The notes under the pieces were generated by a model. That model was not told where the DNA came from and did not search any database. It saw nothing but the letters and a program-made list of their open reading frames with translations. A stretch of 64,000 nt of DNA from an uncultured Acetobacteraceae bacterium (GTDB taxonomy: Bacteria > Pseudomonadota > Alphaproteobacteria > Acetobacterales > Acetobacteraceae): contig CAMKWS010000002.1 of assembly GCA_946476985.1 (NCBI GenBank), forward strand, positions 185,958-249,957. Reading direction: 5' to 3'. This document shows, in pieces, positions 18,555 through 26,933 of the stretch. Position numbers and translations under genes: made by a program. Position 1 is the stretch's first letter. Every line of letters starts with the position of its first letter.

Positions 18555-18860
18555 TTACCACCCAAATAAAAGAAGCCAGCCTAGCAGCCCAATCAAACTA
18601 CCAAGCGATAGATATGTCACAAGATGAAAGCGCAGCTTTGCATCTACCCCTAATGTTATGAATACAACCCGTAAAACAGCAGCCCCTACCCCCCCGAAAA
18701 ACACACAAATCAACCAATCGGGGAAATAAGCACCAACGAGAGGAAAACTAGGAGCACCAATAGAGCTGCACCCTGTCATCCCCAGCAAACTGAATAACAC
18801 TGCCCCTCGACGCCATAATTTATTGCTGCGATGGGAATGTTTTACACAAGACGCATTCAT
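18555..18860 (-). CDS. YtcA-family small membrane lipoprotein
   Basis: 101 residues. A signal sequence ends in GMTGC (lipobox Cys31). It is followed by SFPLVGAYFPDWLIC and two further membrane segments. The motif of a Pro-Val/Leu-Ile/Val-Gly-Ala-Tyr stretch followed by Pro-x-Trp and a Cys is what I recall from E. coli YtcA, encoded first in ytcA-mdtNOP. Such short YtcA/DUF1656-like proteins accompany FUSC pumps, with unknown role. It is first in the operon, seven bases before the adaptor gene, and divergent from the LysR gene. Confidence 0.8.
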   Translation of the reverse strand: MNASCVKHSHRSNKLWRRGAVLFSLLGMTGCSSIGAPSFPLVGAYFPDWLICVFFGGVGAAVLRVVFITLGVDAKLRFHLVTYLSLGSLIGLLGWLLLFGW

Positions 18861-19010
18861 GCGGCCTCTTAATTAAACGGGTCATTACAAACAACATATC
18901 TAGGAAGCTTATAGACATTATTTTTGGTAATGGAAGCGACGCCTAGACCATATTTCCCTCACATGATACATCTATTTTTATGATTTTCTACGCTTATTTT
19001 TAGGGTTTAT

Positions 19011-19029
19011 TTATCTAAATATTAGATAA
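19011..19029. promoter_or_regulatory. Dyad containing a LysR-type T-N11-A box
   Basis: TTATCTAA (19011-19018) and TTAGATAA (19022-19029) are exact inverted arms separated by ATA. Inside is TCTAAATATTAGA (19014-19026), a T-N11-A box with dyad symmetry, the usual LysR-family recognition pattern. It ends just before the LysR ribosome binding site, so bound protein should block its own gene and could control the divergent pump operon. Confidence 0.6.
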
Positions 19030-19040
19030 TTGGAGAGCTT

Positions 19041-19907
19041 ATGCGATTACCACGCTCGACCATTGAGCAATGGGCCATCATTCATACTATTGTCGAAGAA
19101 GGAAGCTTCACAGCGGCGGCAAAAACACTCAATCGTAGCCAATCTTCCATCAGTTATGCTGTCACACGCTTACAAGATGCCCTAGGTATTCAACTCTTCA
19201 TACCAGAAGGGCGACGCGCTGTTTTAACCCATACGGGCTCGCTCCTTCTGGCAGAAATACTCCCCATTCTTACAGAGTTTGAGCGTATCGAACGACGAGC
19301 GCAGAACCTCAGCAAAGGAGCCCCAAGTACTATCCGTCTCCTTGTAAATGCTCTCTTTCCTAAAGATCGGCTTTTTACCGCGTTACAAGCTTTTAAAGAA
19401 CAGTTCCCTGATACAGATATTCATCTCATTGAAACCATTCGCCGCACGATTCATGATGTTTCAGAAGAAGAATACGATCTCGCAATTTTGATCGCTACAG
19501 CCCACCAAACAACAGAGATCATCACGACAGAGCGTGTCATTGCCGTTGCGCATAGAGATCACCCCCTCGCCCAGAGCAAGCACTCCCTCAGCGGTCCCAC
19601 TCTAGCTCAATATCCCTGTGCTGAAGTCCGCGGCTTAGATGACCCTAAAACACACTTAATGACATCAGGGCGTGTGTGGCGAGTCAACACGATAGAAACC
19701 GCTATTAACGCCGTGCATCACGGACTTTGCTACGGTTATTTACCTGAAGAAACAGTGGAAGATGATATTAAAGAAGGCACCTTATGCCCTCTCTCCATAG
19801 AAGCTGGCAGCGCAAGAATCATCCCCCTTGGGCTCTATCGCCGCCATCTTTCTTCACTCGAAAGCCCAGCTATTTTAGCATTATGGGAGCTTCTCAAAAA
19901 CGAATAA
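19041..19907 (+). CDS. LysR-family transcriptional regulator of the efflux operon
   Basis: 288 residues. The N-terminal winged helix-turn-helix (residues ~5-62) is clear: EEGSFTAAAKTLNRSQSSISYAVTRLQDALGIQLF. A linker helix and a periplasmic-binding-protein-like effector domain follow. ATG is preceded by GGAGAG. It is divergent from the ytcA-mdtNOP-like operon across 180 bases, the usual arrangement for a regulator that controls its neighbour in response to a pump substrate or pathway compound. A dyad with a T-N11-A box overlaps its own promoter/leader. The inducer cannot be deduced. Confidence 0.92.
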   Translation: MRLPRSTIEQWAIIHTIVEEGSFTAAAKTLNRSQSSISYAVTRLQDALGIQLFIPEGRRAVLTHTGSLLLAEILPILTEFERIERRAQNLSKGAPSTIRLLVNALFPKDRLFTALQAFKEQFPDTDIHLIETIRRTIHDVSEEEYDLAILIATAHQTTEIITTERVIAVAHRDHPLAQSKHSLSGPTLAQYPCAEVRGLDDPKTHLMTSGRVWRVNTIETAINAVHHGLCYGYLPEETVEDDIKEGTLCPLSIEAGSARIIPLGLYRRHLSSLESPAILALWELLKNE

Positions 19908-19931
19908 CTCCCCGTAACACGTCCTACGGTA

Positions 19932-19956
19932 AGAAGGCCTTACAAACAGGCCTTCT
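19932..19956. terminator. Bidirectional terminator between LysR gene and MATE gene
   Basis: AGAAGGCCT (19932-19940) and AGGCCTTCT (19948-19956) form a perfect 9-bp stem with a 7-base loop. It overlaps the last codons of the MATE gene. T-rich sequence lies on the plus side. Confidence 0.65.
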
Positions 19957-21352
19957 CTCGTTCTTTCTTTGTTTCACGCTGTAATAAACGGAACAAACGC
20001 GCGCCCAATGCAAAAGCTGTAAAACCCAGCCCACCAGCAAGGCCAATCCATAGCCCCTCAACGCCATAGCCTTGATAAAAGGCCAACCATGCTCCCAACC
20101 CAATACCAACAACACCATAGCTGCAAATACTGATAAGCATAGGCACAACAGTGTCTCCACAGCCACGCAAGGCACCATTACACACTGCCTGTACGCCATC
20201 CACTACTTGGAATATCCCTGCAATCTTCAGCAGTAACACAGTCGTAGCAAATGTTTCGGCATCTGGTGGTGTGCCTGTGTAATAAAGATGGGCGACCCAA
20301 TGAGGGGCGATCATAAGCAGTGACCCGGTGGCGACTGTCCACCCCACAACAAGAAGCAAAGCACCATTTGCTGCACGACGTGCTTGGTCCCACCGACGGG
20401 CCCCACGCCAATATGCCACACGTACATTCGCCGCCTGCCCAATGGCAAGGCACACCATAAATAGCAGCGAGATTGTGTTAAATGCCACTTGGTGCGCCGC
20501 AAGACTATGTGTCCCCAATCGCCCTGCATTTAATGTCGTAATTTGAAAGAGCAACAGCTCAGATGCCGCCGTTAGCATCATGGGCAAACCAAGGCGAAGT
20601 AATTCTTTTAAAATCTCCCATTGCACACGTACCGGCTTCATAATCTGCCGCAGAGAAGGCCGTCTTAAGCACAAACCCAACATGGCAAGGCTCATAGCCC
20701 ATCCTGTCAGCATCGTCGCATGGGCTGAGCCAAATAACCCATAAGCTGGCAAGCCAAACCAACCATAAATAAGCGCAGCATTCATAATACCATTACAGAC
20801 CGCCATCACAGGCATGATCCACAATAGCAAACTTTCCGCCCCCAAAGATGGCAACGCCACACGGCCAATGCCTAAAATTACCAAATTCGGCAAAAGCGAA
20901 TAAAGCAGCACATTAATAAACGCACCACCCTGCGTAATCACCTCACCGGGCTCGCCCATCAACGCAAAAATATATTTCGAGCAAAGCAGCAAAATAAGGC
21001 ACGGGATAAAAGCCAAAATGGCTAAGGCTGTCCCGGCACTAAGGATACTCCGCCCATCATGTCCATCTGCATGGCCATGCTCTGCTCCCCCACGAGAATG
21101 AGAGAGCAATACCCCTACCCCTCCAAGAATCGCTTGGAAGGAGATCATGGTGGTGAAAAAGAAGTTATTGGAGATCCCTCCAATCGCAACAGCTTCCACC
21201 CCAAGACTACCAAGGAGGACCGTATCTGTTACCCCCATAGCCATTTCAGATAGCTGAGAGAGGGCCAATGGCAGCCCAACGCGGATAAGCGCAACAATAT
21301 GGGCGGATAAACCTGCCGATGGTGCGGAATTTTTCTTCTCTAGTGCGGACAT
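19940..21352 (-). CDS. MATE-family efflux transporter (NorM-like)
   Basis: 470 residues and about twelve membrane segments in two homologous halves: VGLPLALSQLSEMAMGVTDTVLLG at the start of half one and LLRLGLPMMLTAASELLLFQ at the start of half two, the two MatE domains. It should expel cationic or aromatic compounds using Na+ or H+. The longest frame starts at 21439, but AGGAGG directly before ATG 21352 fixes the start. The extra 29 residues upstream lack family similarity. It is divergent from cysS over about 115 bases. Confidence 0.93.
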   Translation of the reverse strand: MSALEKKNSAPSAGLSAHIVALIRVGLPLALSQLSEMAMGVTDTVLLGSLGVEAVAIGGISNNFFFTTMISFQAILGGVGVLLSHSRGGAEHGHADGHDGRSILSAGTALAILAFIPCLILLLCSKYIFALMGEPGEVITQGGAFINVLLYSLLPNLVILGIGRVALPSLGAESLLLWIMPVMAVCNGIMNAALIYGWFGLPAYGLFGSAHATMLTGWAMSLAMLGLCLRRPSLRQIMKPVRVQWEILKELLRLGLPMMLTAASELLLFQITTLNAGRLGTHSLAAHQVAFNTISLLFMVCLAIGQAANVRVAYWRGARRWDQARRAANGALLLVVGWTVATGSLLMIAPHWVAHLYYTGTPPDAETFATTVLLLKIAGIFQVVDGVQAVCNGALRGCGDTVVPMLISICSYGVVGIGLGAWLAFYQGYGVEGLWIGLAGGLGFTAFALGARLFRLLQRETKKEREKACL

Positions 21353-21468
21353 GCCTCCTATTATCGCGTATAAGGCATAATGCAAAACCCAAAGAACGAA
21401 ATCCCCGGTTGCATCCAATGCAGCTCTGCCTCTAGGCAAGGGGGAAAATGAGTATATAGCAGAGCTTT

Positions 21469-22839
21469 ATGTCCCCTTCTTCACTCTCTCCATCCTTGAA
21501 GATCCACAATAGCCATCACCGTGGTGCTGAGCCCTTCACCCCCGAAGATGCTGAAAATGTCCGCATCTATTTCTGCGGCCCTACCGTGTATGACCGTGTA
21601 CATCTAGGCAATCTCCGCTCAATGCTCAGTGCGGATATCTTAGTGCGTCTCTTAAAAACACTTTATCCCCGTGTGACCTATGTCCGTAACATTACGGATA
21701 TCGATGATAAAATCATTCAGCGCGCTCGTGAAAATAACGAAGATATTGCTCAACTGACAAAACGCACCACGCAAGATTTCCATAGCGATCTTGAAGCTCT
21801 AAACATCCTCCCCCCAACTATCGAACCCCGCGCAACAGACCATATCTCTGCCATGCTAGAGATGATTAGTTCACTCATCTCACAAGGCCATGCTTATGAG
21901 GCAGAGGGGCATGTCCTATTTGATGTTCATTCTTTCAAAGGATACGGCGCCCTTTCTGGCCGCTCACTTGATGATATGCTCGCCGGGGCACGGGTAGATG
22001 TTGCCTCTTATAAGCGCAGCCCAGGTGATTTTGTTCTCTGGAAACCCTCCACACCTGATGAACCAGGCTGGGAGAGCCCCTATGGGCGGGGCCGCCCTGG
22101 CTGGCATATTGAATGTTCCGCTATGGCTGAAAAATATCTCGGCGAAACATTCGATATTCACGGCGGAGGGAATGACCTTCTCTTTCCCCATCATGAAAAT
22201 GAACGTGCACAGTCACTCTGCTGCTATTCTGGCAGCCATTTTGCGCGTCATTGGGTGCATACAGGCATGCTCCTCTCAAATGGAGAGAAAATGTCTAAAT
22301 CTCTAGGCAATTTCTATACCATCCATGAGGTGCTTGAACGCGCCCCGGCTGAGGCATTACGCCTCCTCTTCTTGGGATCACATTATCGCTCAACGCTTGA
22401 TTTCACATGGGAAAAACTTGAAGACGCCCGTAAAATTATGGACCGCTTCTACCGTGCTCTTGAGAAAACACCACCACAAACTCAAGAGCCAGACCTCCCA
22501 CAAGATGTACTCAGCGCCCTATGTGATGACCTCAACACCGCTCAAGCCGTAAGCGTTCTGCACCGTTATGCAGATGGCGCTTTAGAAGGTCAGCAAGATG
22601 CAGCAAATAACCTCTTTGCTAGCGGGCAACTGCTTGGCCTCTTTTGCCAATCTCCTGCAGAGTGGTTCCAAGGTGGAGCAGAACTAGACCCTGCTAAAAT
22701 TGAATCCCTCATCGCTCAGCGGCTAGAAGCTCGCAAAACACGGAACTTCGCCCTCGCCGACCAAATACGAAACGACCTCGCCAGCCAAGGTATTCTCTTA
22801 GAGGATGGCCCCAATGGTACAAGCTGGCGCAAAGGATAA
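21469..22839 (+). CDS. cysS: Cysteine-tRNA ligase
   Basis: 456 residues, full length. Class I synthetase: the zinc cysteine in YFCGPTVYD, the HIGH-type VHLGNLRS, GWHIECSAM, HGGGNDLLFPHHENE and KMSKS in GEKMSKSLGNF. It charges tRNA-Cys. The ATG at 21469 has no strong ribosome binding site. trmJ begins six bases after its stop and its ribosome binding site (AAAGGA) lies inside cysS, so the pair is an operon. Confidence 0.98.
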   Translation: MSPSSLSPSLKIHNSHHRGAEPFTPEDAENVRIYFCGPTVYDRVHLGNLRSMLSADILVRLLKTLYPRVTYVRNITDIDDKIIQRARENNEDIAQLTKRTTQDFHSDLEALNILPPTIEPRATDHISAMLEMISSLISQGHAYEAEGHVLFDVHSFKGYGALSGRSLDDMLAGARVDVASYKRSPGDFVLWKPSTPDEPGWESPYGRGRPGWHIECSAMAEKYLGETFDIHGGGNDLLFPHHENERAQSLCCYSGSHFARHWVHTGMLLSNGEKMSKSLGNFYTIHEVLERAPAEALRLLFLGSHYRSTLDFTWEKLEDARKIMDRFYRALEKTPPQTQEPDLPQDVLSALCDDLNTAQAVSVLHRYADGALEGQQDAANNLFASGQLLGLFCQSPAEWFQGGAELDPAKIESLIAQRLEARKTRNFALADQIRNDLASQGILLEDGPNGTSWRKG

Positions 22840-22845
22840 TAAATT

Positions 22846-23634
22846 ATGACAGGCCGTAATGGTGGGGCTGACATTGCCCCGCTCGACCCTTTTGACCCCG
22901 TTGTCATTCTTGTTCGCCCACAATTAGCTGAAAATATTGGGACAACCGCCCGTGCCATGGCCAATGGCGGATTATTCCATCTTCGCCTTGTCTCCCCACG
23001 AGATGGCTGGCCTCAAGCCCGCGCATGGTATGCCTCATCTGGAGCAGACCGTATCCTCGAAGCGGCAACTGTGTTTGACACGGTAGATGAAGCTGTAGCA
23101 GATCTTCACCGTGTCTTTGCCACCTGCCCACGCCCACGCCACATTATTAAACCTGTCATGACCGCCCGTGGCGCCGCAGCAGAATTGCGTGCTACGAGCT
23201 GCCGTAAATTAAAAAGTGGAATTCTCTTTGGGCCAGAACGCTCAGGGCTAGACAATGAAGATATGGCACGGGCTGATACGCTCATCCGTTACCCTCTCAA
23301 CCCCAAATTTATGTCGCTCAACCTGGCGCAAGCTGTTCTTGTTATGGCCTATGAATGGTACCTGACAGAAGATACCGTGCCTGAGCAATATTTCATGACA
23401 AATGAAACTCACGTTGCAACCAAGGGGGAAGTGGAAAATTTCATGACCCACCTTCTGCATGATTTAGATGAATGCGGCTTCCTCCACCATGAGCAAAAAC
23501 GCCCAGGGATGATCCGTAATCTGCGTCATTTATTCGCCCGTGGAGAAGTCACCGAGCAAGAACTCCGGACTCTTCATGGCGTTGTGAGTGAGCTAACACG
23601 CGCCCGCAAGCAGCGCCTCAAACCCGAAAAATAA
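22846..23634 (+). CDS. trmJ: tRNA (cytidine/uridine-2'-O-)-methyltransferase, TrmJ type
   Basis: 262 residues. SPOUT-class RNA methyltransferase with the SpoU pattern: VILVRPQLAENIGTTARAM (motif 1), GILFGPERSGLDNEDM (motif 2) and PLNPKFMSLNLAQAVLVMAYEW (motif 3). The long C-terminal helical part is typical of TrmJ, which methylates the 2'-O of residue 32 in the anticodon loop. It is tightly coupled to cysS. A related TrmH-family rRNA or tRNA target cannot be excluded. It ends at a bidirectional terminator. Confidence 0.9.
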   Translation: MTGRNGGADIAPLDPFDPVVILVRPQLAENIGTTARAMANGGLFHLRLVSPRDGWPQARAWYASSGADRILEAATVFDTVDEAVADLHRVFATCPRPRHIIKPVMTARGAAAELRATSCRKLKSGILFGPERSGLDNEDMARADTLIRYPLNPKFMSLNLAQAVLVMAYEWYLTEDTVPEQYFMTNETHVATKGEVENFMTHLLHDLDECGFLHHEQKRPGMIRNLRHLFARGEVTEQELRTLHGVVSELTRARKQRLKPEK

Positions 23635-23653
23635 AATACACTATTATACTAAC

Positions 23654-23695
23654 AAAAAGGCCACTCCCCTCATTATGAAGGAAGCGGCCTTTTTT
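23654..23695. terminator. Bidirectional terminator between trmJ and gltX
   Basis: AAAAAGGCC at 23654-23662 pairs with GGCCTTTTT (from 23686) with partial further pairing inside the loop. Runs of A and T on the two sides allow use from both strands. Confidence 0.8.
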
Positions 23696-23724
23696 ATCTC
23701 TCCCACATAAGAAGGGAGAAACAC

Positions 23725-25059
23725 TTAATTACACAACGCATCTTTTAAACGCTGCTCCACCCGCGCACGCCCCATTAGTGGAAGCAATGCAGCAAGCTCT
23801 GGGCCTGCATCTTCCCCCGTAAGAGCTAAACGTAAAGGTAAGAAGAGTGCCTTCCCCTTACGCCCTGTCTCTGCCTTTAGAACATCAATCCAACGCTTCC
23901 ACACCGTGTTATCCCACGGCTCTTCTGGTAATAGACGGAGCGCATCTTTTAAGAAATCATGATCATCACTCAAAGACGGTGCAACGATCGCCCCCTGCAC
24001 CACTGCCCACCAGTGGGCAATCTCCACAGCCAGATCAATATTCCCACGAATAGCAAACCAAAAATCCTCACCAGCACCTTCAGGCAGATAAGGCCGAATA
24101 TCCTCATAGCTCATGCCATGTAAAACACGGCGATTAAGTCCAAGGAGTTGCCGTACATCAAAACGTGCTGCCGAGCGTGATACATGGCTAATATCATAAC
24201 CTTGGATGATCTCATCCATACTCGCAGCTTGCGGGTCATCAGATGTACCAAGGCGTGCCAAATACCCCACAAGTGCCCGTGGCTCGATGCCATCATGCCG
24301 TAATGTAGAGAGCGCCAACCCACCTAACCGCTTAGAAAGCTTACCACCATCTTGCCCCAGCAAGAGTGGCAAATGGCCAAATGTAAAGCGGTTCGGCTTT
24401 GCCCCAAGGGCCTCAGCAATATCAAGCTGCACCCCCGTATTGGTCATATGATCTTCACCACGCAGAATATGAGTAATGCCCATATCCATATCATCAATCA
24501 CAGATGCCAATGTATAGAGAATGCTGCCATCAGCCCGTACCAAAACAGGATCAGACACCGCTGTAAGCTTCACCTTGCTATCGCCCATAACAAGATCATT
24601 CCAGCAGCGCGTTTCTCCGCTCAGCTTGAAACGCCAGTAAGGTACTTTACCGTTAGCTTCTGCCTTTTCACGCTGCTCTGCTGTCATCTTCAGCATTGCA
24701 CGATCATAAATAGGCGGCTTCCCCGCACGCAGGCGTTGCTCACGCTTATACTTAAGCTCAACCTCACTCTCGAAGCAGGGGTAAAGACGCCCCTGCGCTT
24801 TGAGATGCTCAATAATCTCAGCATAACGCTCGAGGCGTTCACTCTGGCGAGCATATTCATCCCATGTCAGGCCGAGCCATGTCAGATCACGGCAGATACC
24901 CTCTTCATATTCCTTCTTCCCACGTTGGGTATCGGTATCATCCATGCGTAAGAGAAAGGTGCCGCCATGTTTACGGGCAAACAACCAGTTTGCCACGGCG
25001 AGACGAGCATTACCTACATGCAAAGACCCCGTAGGAGATGGCGCAAAGCGTACTTTCAT
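23725..25059 (-). CDS. gltX: Glutamate-tRNA ligase
   Basis: 444 residues. Class I synthetase with HIGH-type GSLHVGNAR, the MDDTD motif, LRGEDHMTNT and KLSKR in GGKLSKRLGG. It lacks the cysteine zinc module of E. coli GltX. Its KYKREQRLRAGKPPIYDRAML insert is typical of one of the two GluRS lineages in Alphaproteobacteria. These organisms usually form Gln-tRNA through GatCAB with a non-discriminating GluRS, so a second gltX elsewhere is likely. ATG 25059 (MKVRFAPSPTG) fits the family; the frame is open to a GTG at 25077. Confidence 0.95.
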   Translation of the reverse strand: MKVRFAPSPTGSLHVGNARLAVANWLFARKHGGTFLLRMDDTDTQRGKKEYEEGICRDLTWLGLTWDEYARQSERLERYAEIIEHLKAQGRLYPCFESEVELKYKREQRLRAGKPPIYDRAMLKMTAEQREKAEANGKVPYWRFKLSGETRCWNDLVMGDSKVKLTAVSDPVLVRADGSILYTLASVIDDMDMGITHILRGEDHMTNTGVQLDIAEALGAKPNRFTFGHLPLLLGQDGGKLSKRLGGLALSTLRHDGIEPRALVGYLARLGTSDDPQAASMDEIIQGYDISHVSRSAARFDVRQLLGLNRRVLHGMSYEDIRPYLPEGAGEDFWFAIRGNIDLAVEIAHWWAVVQGAIVAPSLSDDHDFLKDALRLLPEEPWDNTVWKRWIDVLKAETGRKGKALFLPLRLALTGEDAGPELAALLPLMGRARVEQRLKDALCN

Positions 25060-25183
25060 ACCGTAATCTGTTCTCACTTTTTTACAGGCAGTTCTCTGCC
25101 TTATAGCCTGTCATGGCTCCATTATAACCAACATATCAGCCATAATACCATCACATCATGTTTGGCGACGGCTCTATGCGTGC

Positions 25184-25690
25184 TTAGTCTTGTGCTTTTC
25201 CTTGCCGCCGGATGATCTCCGTTACAAAGGCTTCATCACTTTCATCTTCATCATCAGGGGGGCCTGCAATTTCATCTTCATCCACCAAGCGGCGCGGGTC
25301 TAAGGCACGCCAATCCCGCTCCATTGGTGTAGCCGGGTTAGAGGCAAAATCATCCAGCTCTGTGCTAGACTTCCAGCCATCATCACCCGCATCGACAACT
25401 TCGGCATTCTCACCAAAGGAGAACCAACTCTCCAACACCTCACGTCCCGCTGCCCCGGGCAGACGGCAGCGCTCAACACTATCACGCACATAAGCCCGAG
25501 CAAAAGCATTAGCATGCATAAGGTCTAAGAAGCCTTTTACCTCTTCGACCATGCCATCATCTGTAGCGCCAGATTGGTCCAAAATCCGTACAACCCAGCC
25601 TGTCTCAGCCTCTTTCTGAGCTTTTACAGTTTTTTCATCAGCCGCTGTCTTTGCAGCATCATGCTGGGTATCTTTGCCGAACTCGGCCAT
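25184..25690 (-). CDS. Small acidic hypothetical protein coupled to the NAPRTase gene
   Basis: 168 residues, not recognised. The first ~25 residues are charged and helical. The middle contains the hydrophobic WVVRILDQSG and VKGFLDLMHANAFARAYVRDSVERCR, and the C-terminal half is very acidic (VDEDEIAGPPDDEDESDEAF). No signal peptide or membrane segment. ATG 25690 shares its A with the TGA of the upstream gene (TGATG), so translation should be coupled, and it is last in a probable three-gene run after DAHP synthase and nicotinate phosphoribosyltransferase. It may be an accessory or lineage-specific protein. Function unknown. Confidence 0.7.
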   Translation of the reverse strand: MAEFGKDTQHDAAKTAADEKTVKAQKEAETGWVVRILDQSGATDDGMVEEVKGFLDLMHANAFARAYVRDSVERCRLPGAAGREVLESWFSFGENAEVVDAGDDGWKSSTELDDFASNPATPMERDWRALDPRRLVDEDEIAGPPDDEDESDEAFVTEIIRRQGKAQD

Positions 25691-26868
25691 CAATGTTTCC
25701 TTTCTTGGAGCTTCTGCAACAGAAATTCACGCCCCACCTTCACACGGGGTTCACCATCATATGCAACAATATCCGAGGTTGCATAAGTTTCCGACCACCG
25801 GCTGGGGAGGAAAGAGCCTGTTCCCACGATATCAATTGGTGCAGATGCATCATACATAGCTGTACATTTTGCAATGCCAAAGCCTGAAGATACAACAATC
25901 TTCACCTTATCAAAACCTGCTTCGTCCAGAGCCTCTCTCATACGCCAGATAGCCGCTGCAGAAACCCCCGTACCAACAAGGTAACGCAATTCTTTTTCAG
26001 AACGATAACGCCGGATCGTCCCTGGAGTATGACGCTCTAATACATCATAAGAACGTTGGGGATCTAACCCCTCTAAAAACCGCCCCCCATGTGTATCAAG
26101 CCGCACGCTTATCTCACCCGCCGCTGCACGCTCAGGGAAACGCCGACACACCTCAAGAGCATCGCTGACCTCACGCCCAAAATAATCCACCAACACAGTC
26201 AGATGCTGATCAGGGAAACGCTCTGCATACATCTCCGCCGCCCGTAAGGTAGAGCCTGCATAGCCAACAAGCGCATGAGGCATAGTGCCCATCCCCGCTT
26301 CTCGCCCAAAAAAGGCGGCTGTTGCGTTATTGGCATTCCCCACAAACCCAACAGCCCCCTCCTTCTGCGCTGCAGACGAGCCAACAGACGCCGCATAAGC
26401 CATCAGCTCTTGCATCTCTGCCCCCGCACAATGGCGAGCATCCATTGCTAGGAAAGCCACATGCGGCAGAGCAAGAGCCATTTGATAGGCATTATGCGCA
26501 GCAACACAGCTTGCACCTACTTTTTGCAAGAGCATTGTCTCTAAAGGCGCCAGCTTGGCTAACGAGCCTGTTAGATAAAAGAGCGGATCCCCCGCTCCTA
26601 CCCATGTCCCTTCGGCATGAACCTCTTGTATCTCAACCTCAAAAGCTTGGTGCTGAGCTACATTCCGTATCCACTGCAAAGCCAACCCACACGCCGCAAC
26701 AACCGGCCTGCGGACAAACACAGCATAGGTTCCCTGCTTATCTCCAAATGTTTGGATAATATCCCTCATTCGAAGGAAATAAGCATCCGTACGCCCCTCA
26801 ATATGAGGGGCATCCAGATCACCCTTCGGGCCTTGGGCCTGCTCTAAAGCACGCTGCTGTGTCGTCAC
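25690..26868 (-). CDS. Nicotinate phosphoribosyltransferase family protein
   Basis: About 392 residues. It is the short form of the family that makes nicotinate mononucleotide from nicotinate and PRPP in NAD salvage. Support comes from DAYFLRMRD near the N-terminus, RLDTHGGRFLEG (PRPP/phosphate region) and SSGFGIAKCTAMYDAS followed by DIVGTGSFLP, the barrel phosphate-binding end. The frame is open to a GTG at 26895, but GGGAG seven bases before GTG 26868 supports the shorter form. It lies 65 bases after the DAHP synthase gene and its stop overlaps the start of the next gene. Substrate specificity between nicotinate and related bases is not certain. Confidence 0.85.
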   Translation of the reverse strand: MTTQQRALEQAQGPKGDLDAPHIEGRTDAYFLRMRDIIQTFGDKQGTYAVFVRRPVVAACGLALQWIRNVAQHQAFEVEIQEVHAEGTWVGAGDPLFYLTGSLAKLAPLETMLLQKVGASCVAAHNAYQMALALPHVAFLAMDARHCAGAEMQELMAYAASVGSSAAQKEGAVGFVGNANNATAAFFGREAGMGTMPHALVGYAGSTLRAAEMYAERFPDQHLTVLVDYFGREVSDALEVCRRFPERAAAGEISVRLDTHGGRFLEGLDPQRSYDVLERHTPGTIRRYRSEKELRYLVGTGVSAAAIWRMREALDEAGFDKVKIVVSSGFGIAKCTAMYDASAPIDIVGTGSFLPSRWSETYATSDIVAYDGEPRVKVGREFLLQKLQERKH

Positions 26869-26933
26869 ACTATCTCTCCCTGACAAAGCCGCCACTAAGA
26901 TCAGCCCATATGCCTCGTCTTAACGTGCCGTGC

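Noticed and set aside
21353-21439. 29-residue N-terminal extension of the MATE protein
   Set aside because: AGGAGG immediately before ATG 21352 and the family N-terminus support the shorter protein.
24352-24951. 199-codon frame opposite gltX
   Set aside because: Shadow of gltX with no start context or domain.
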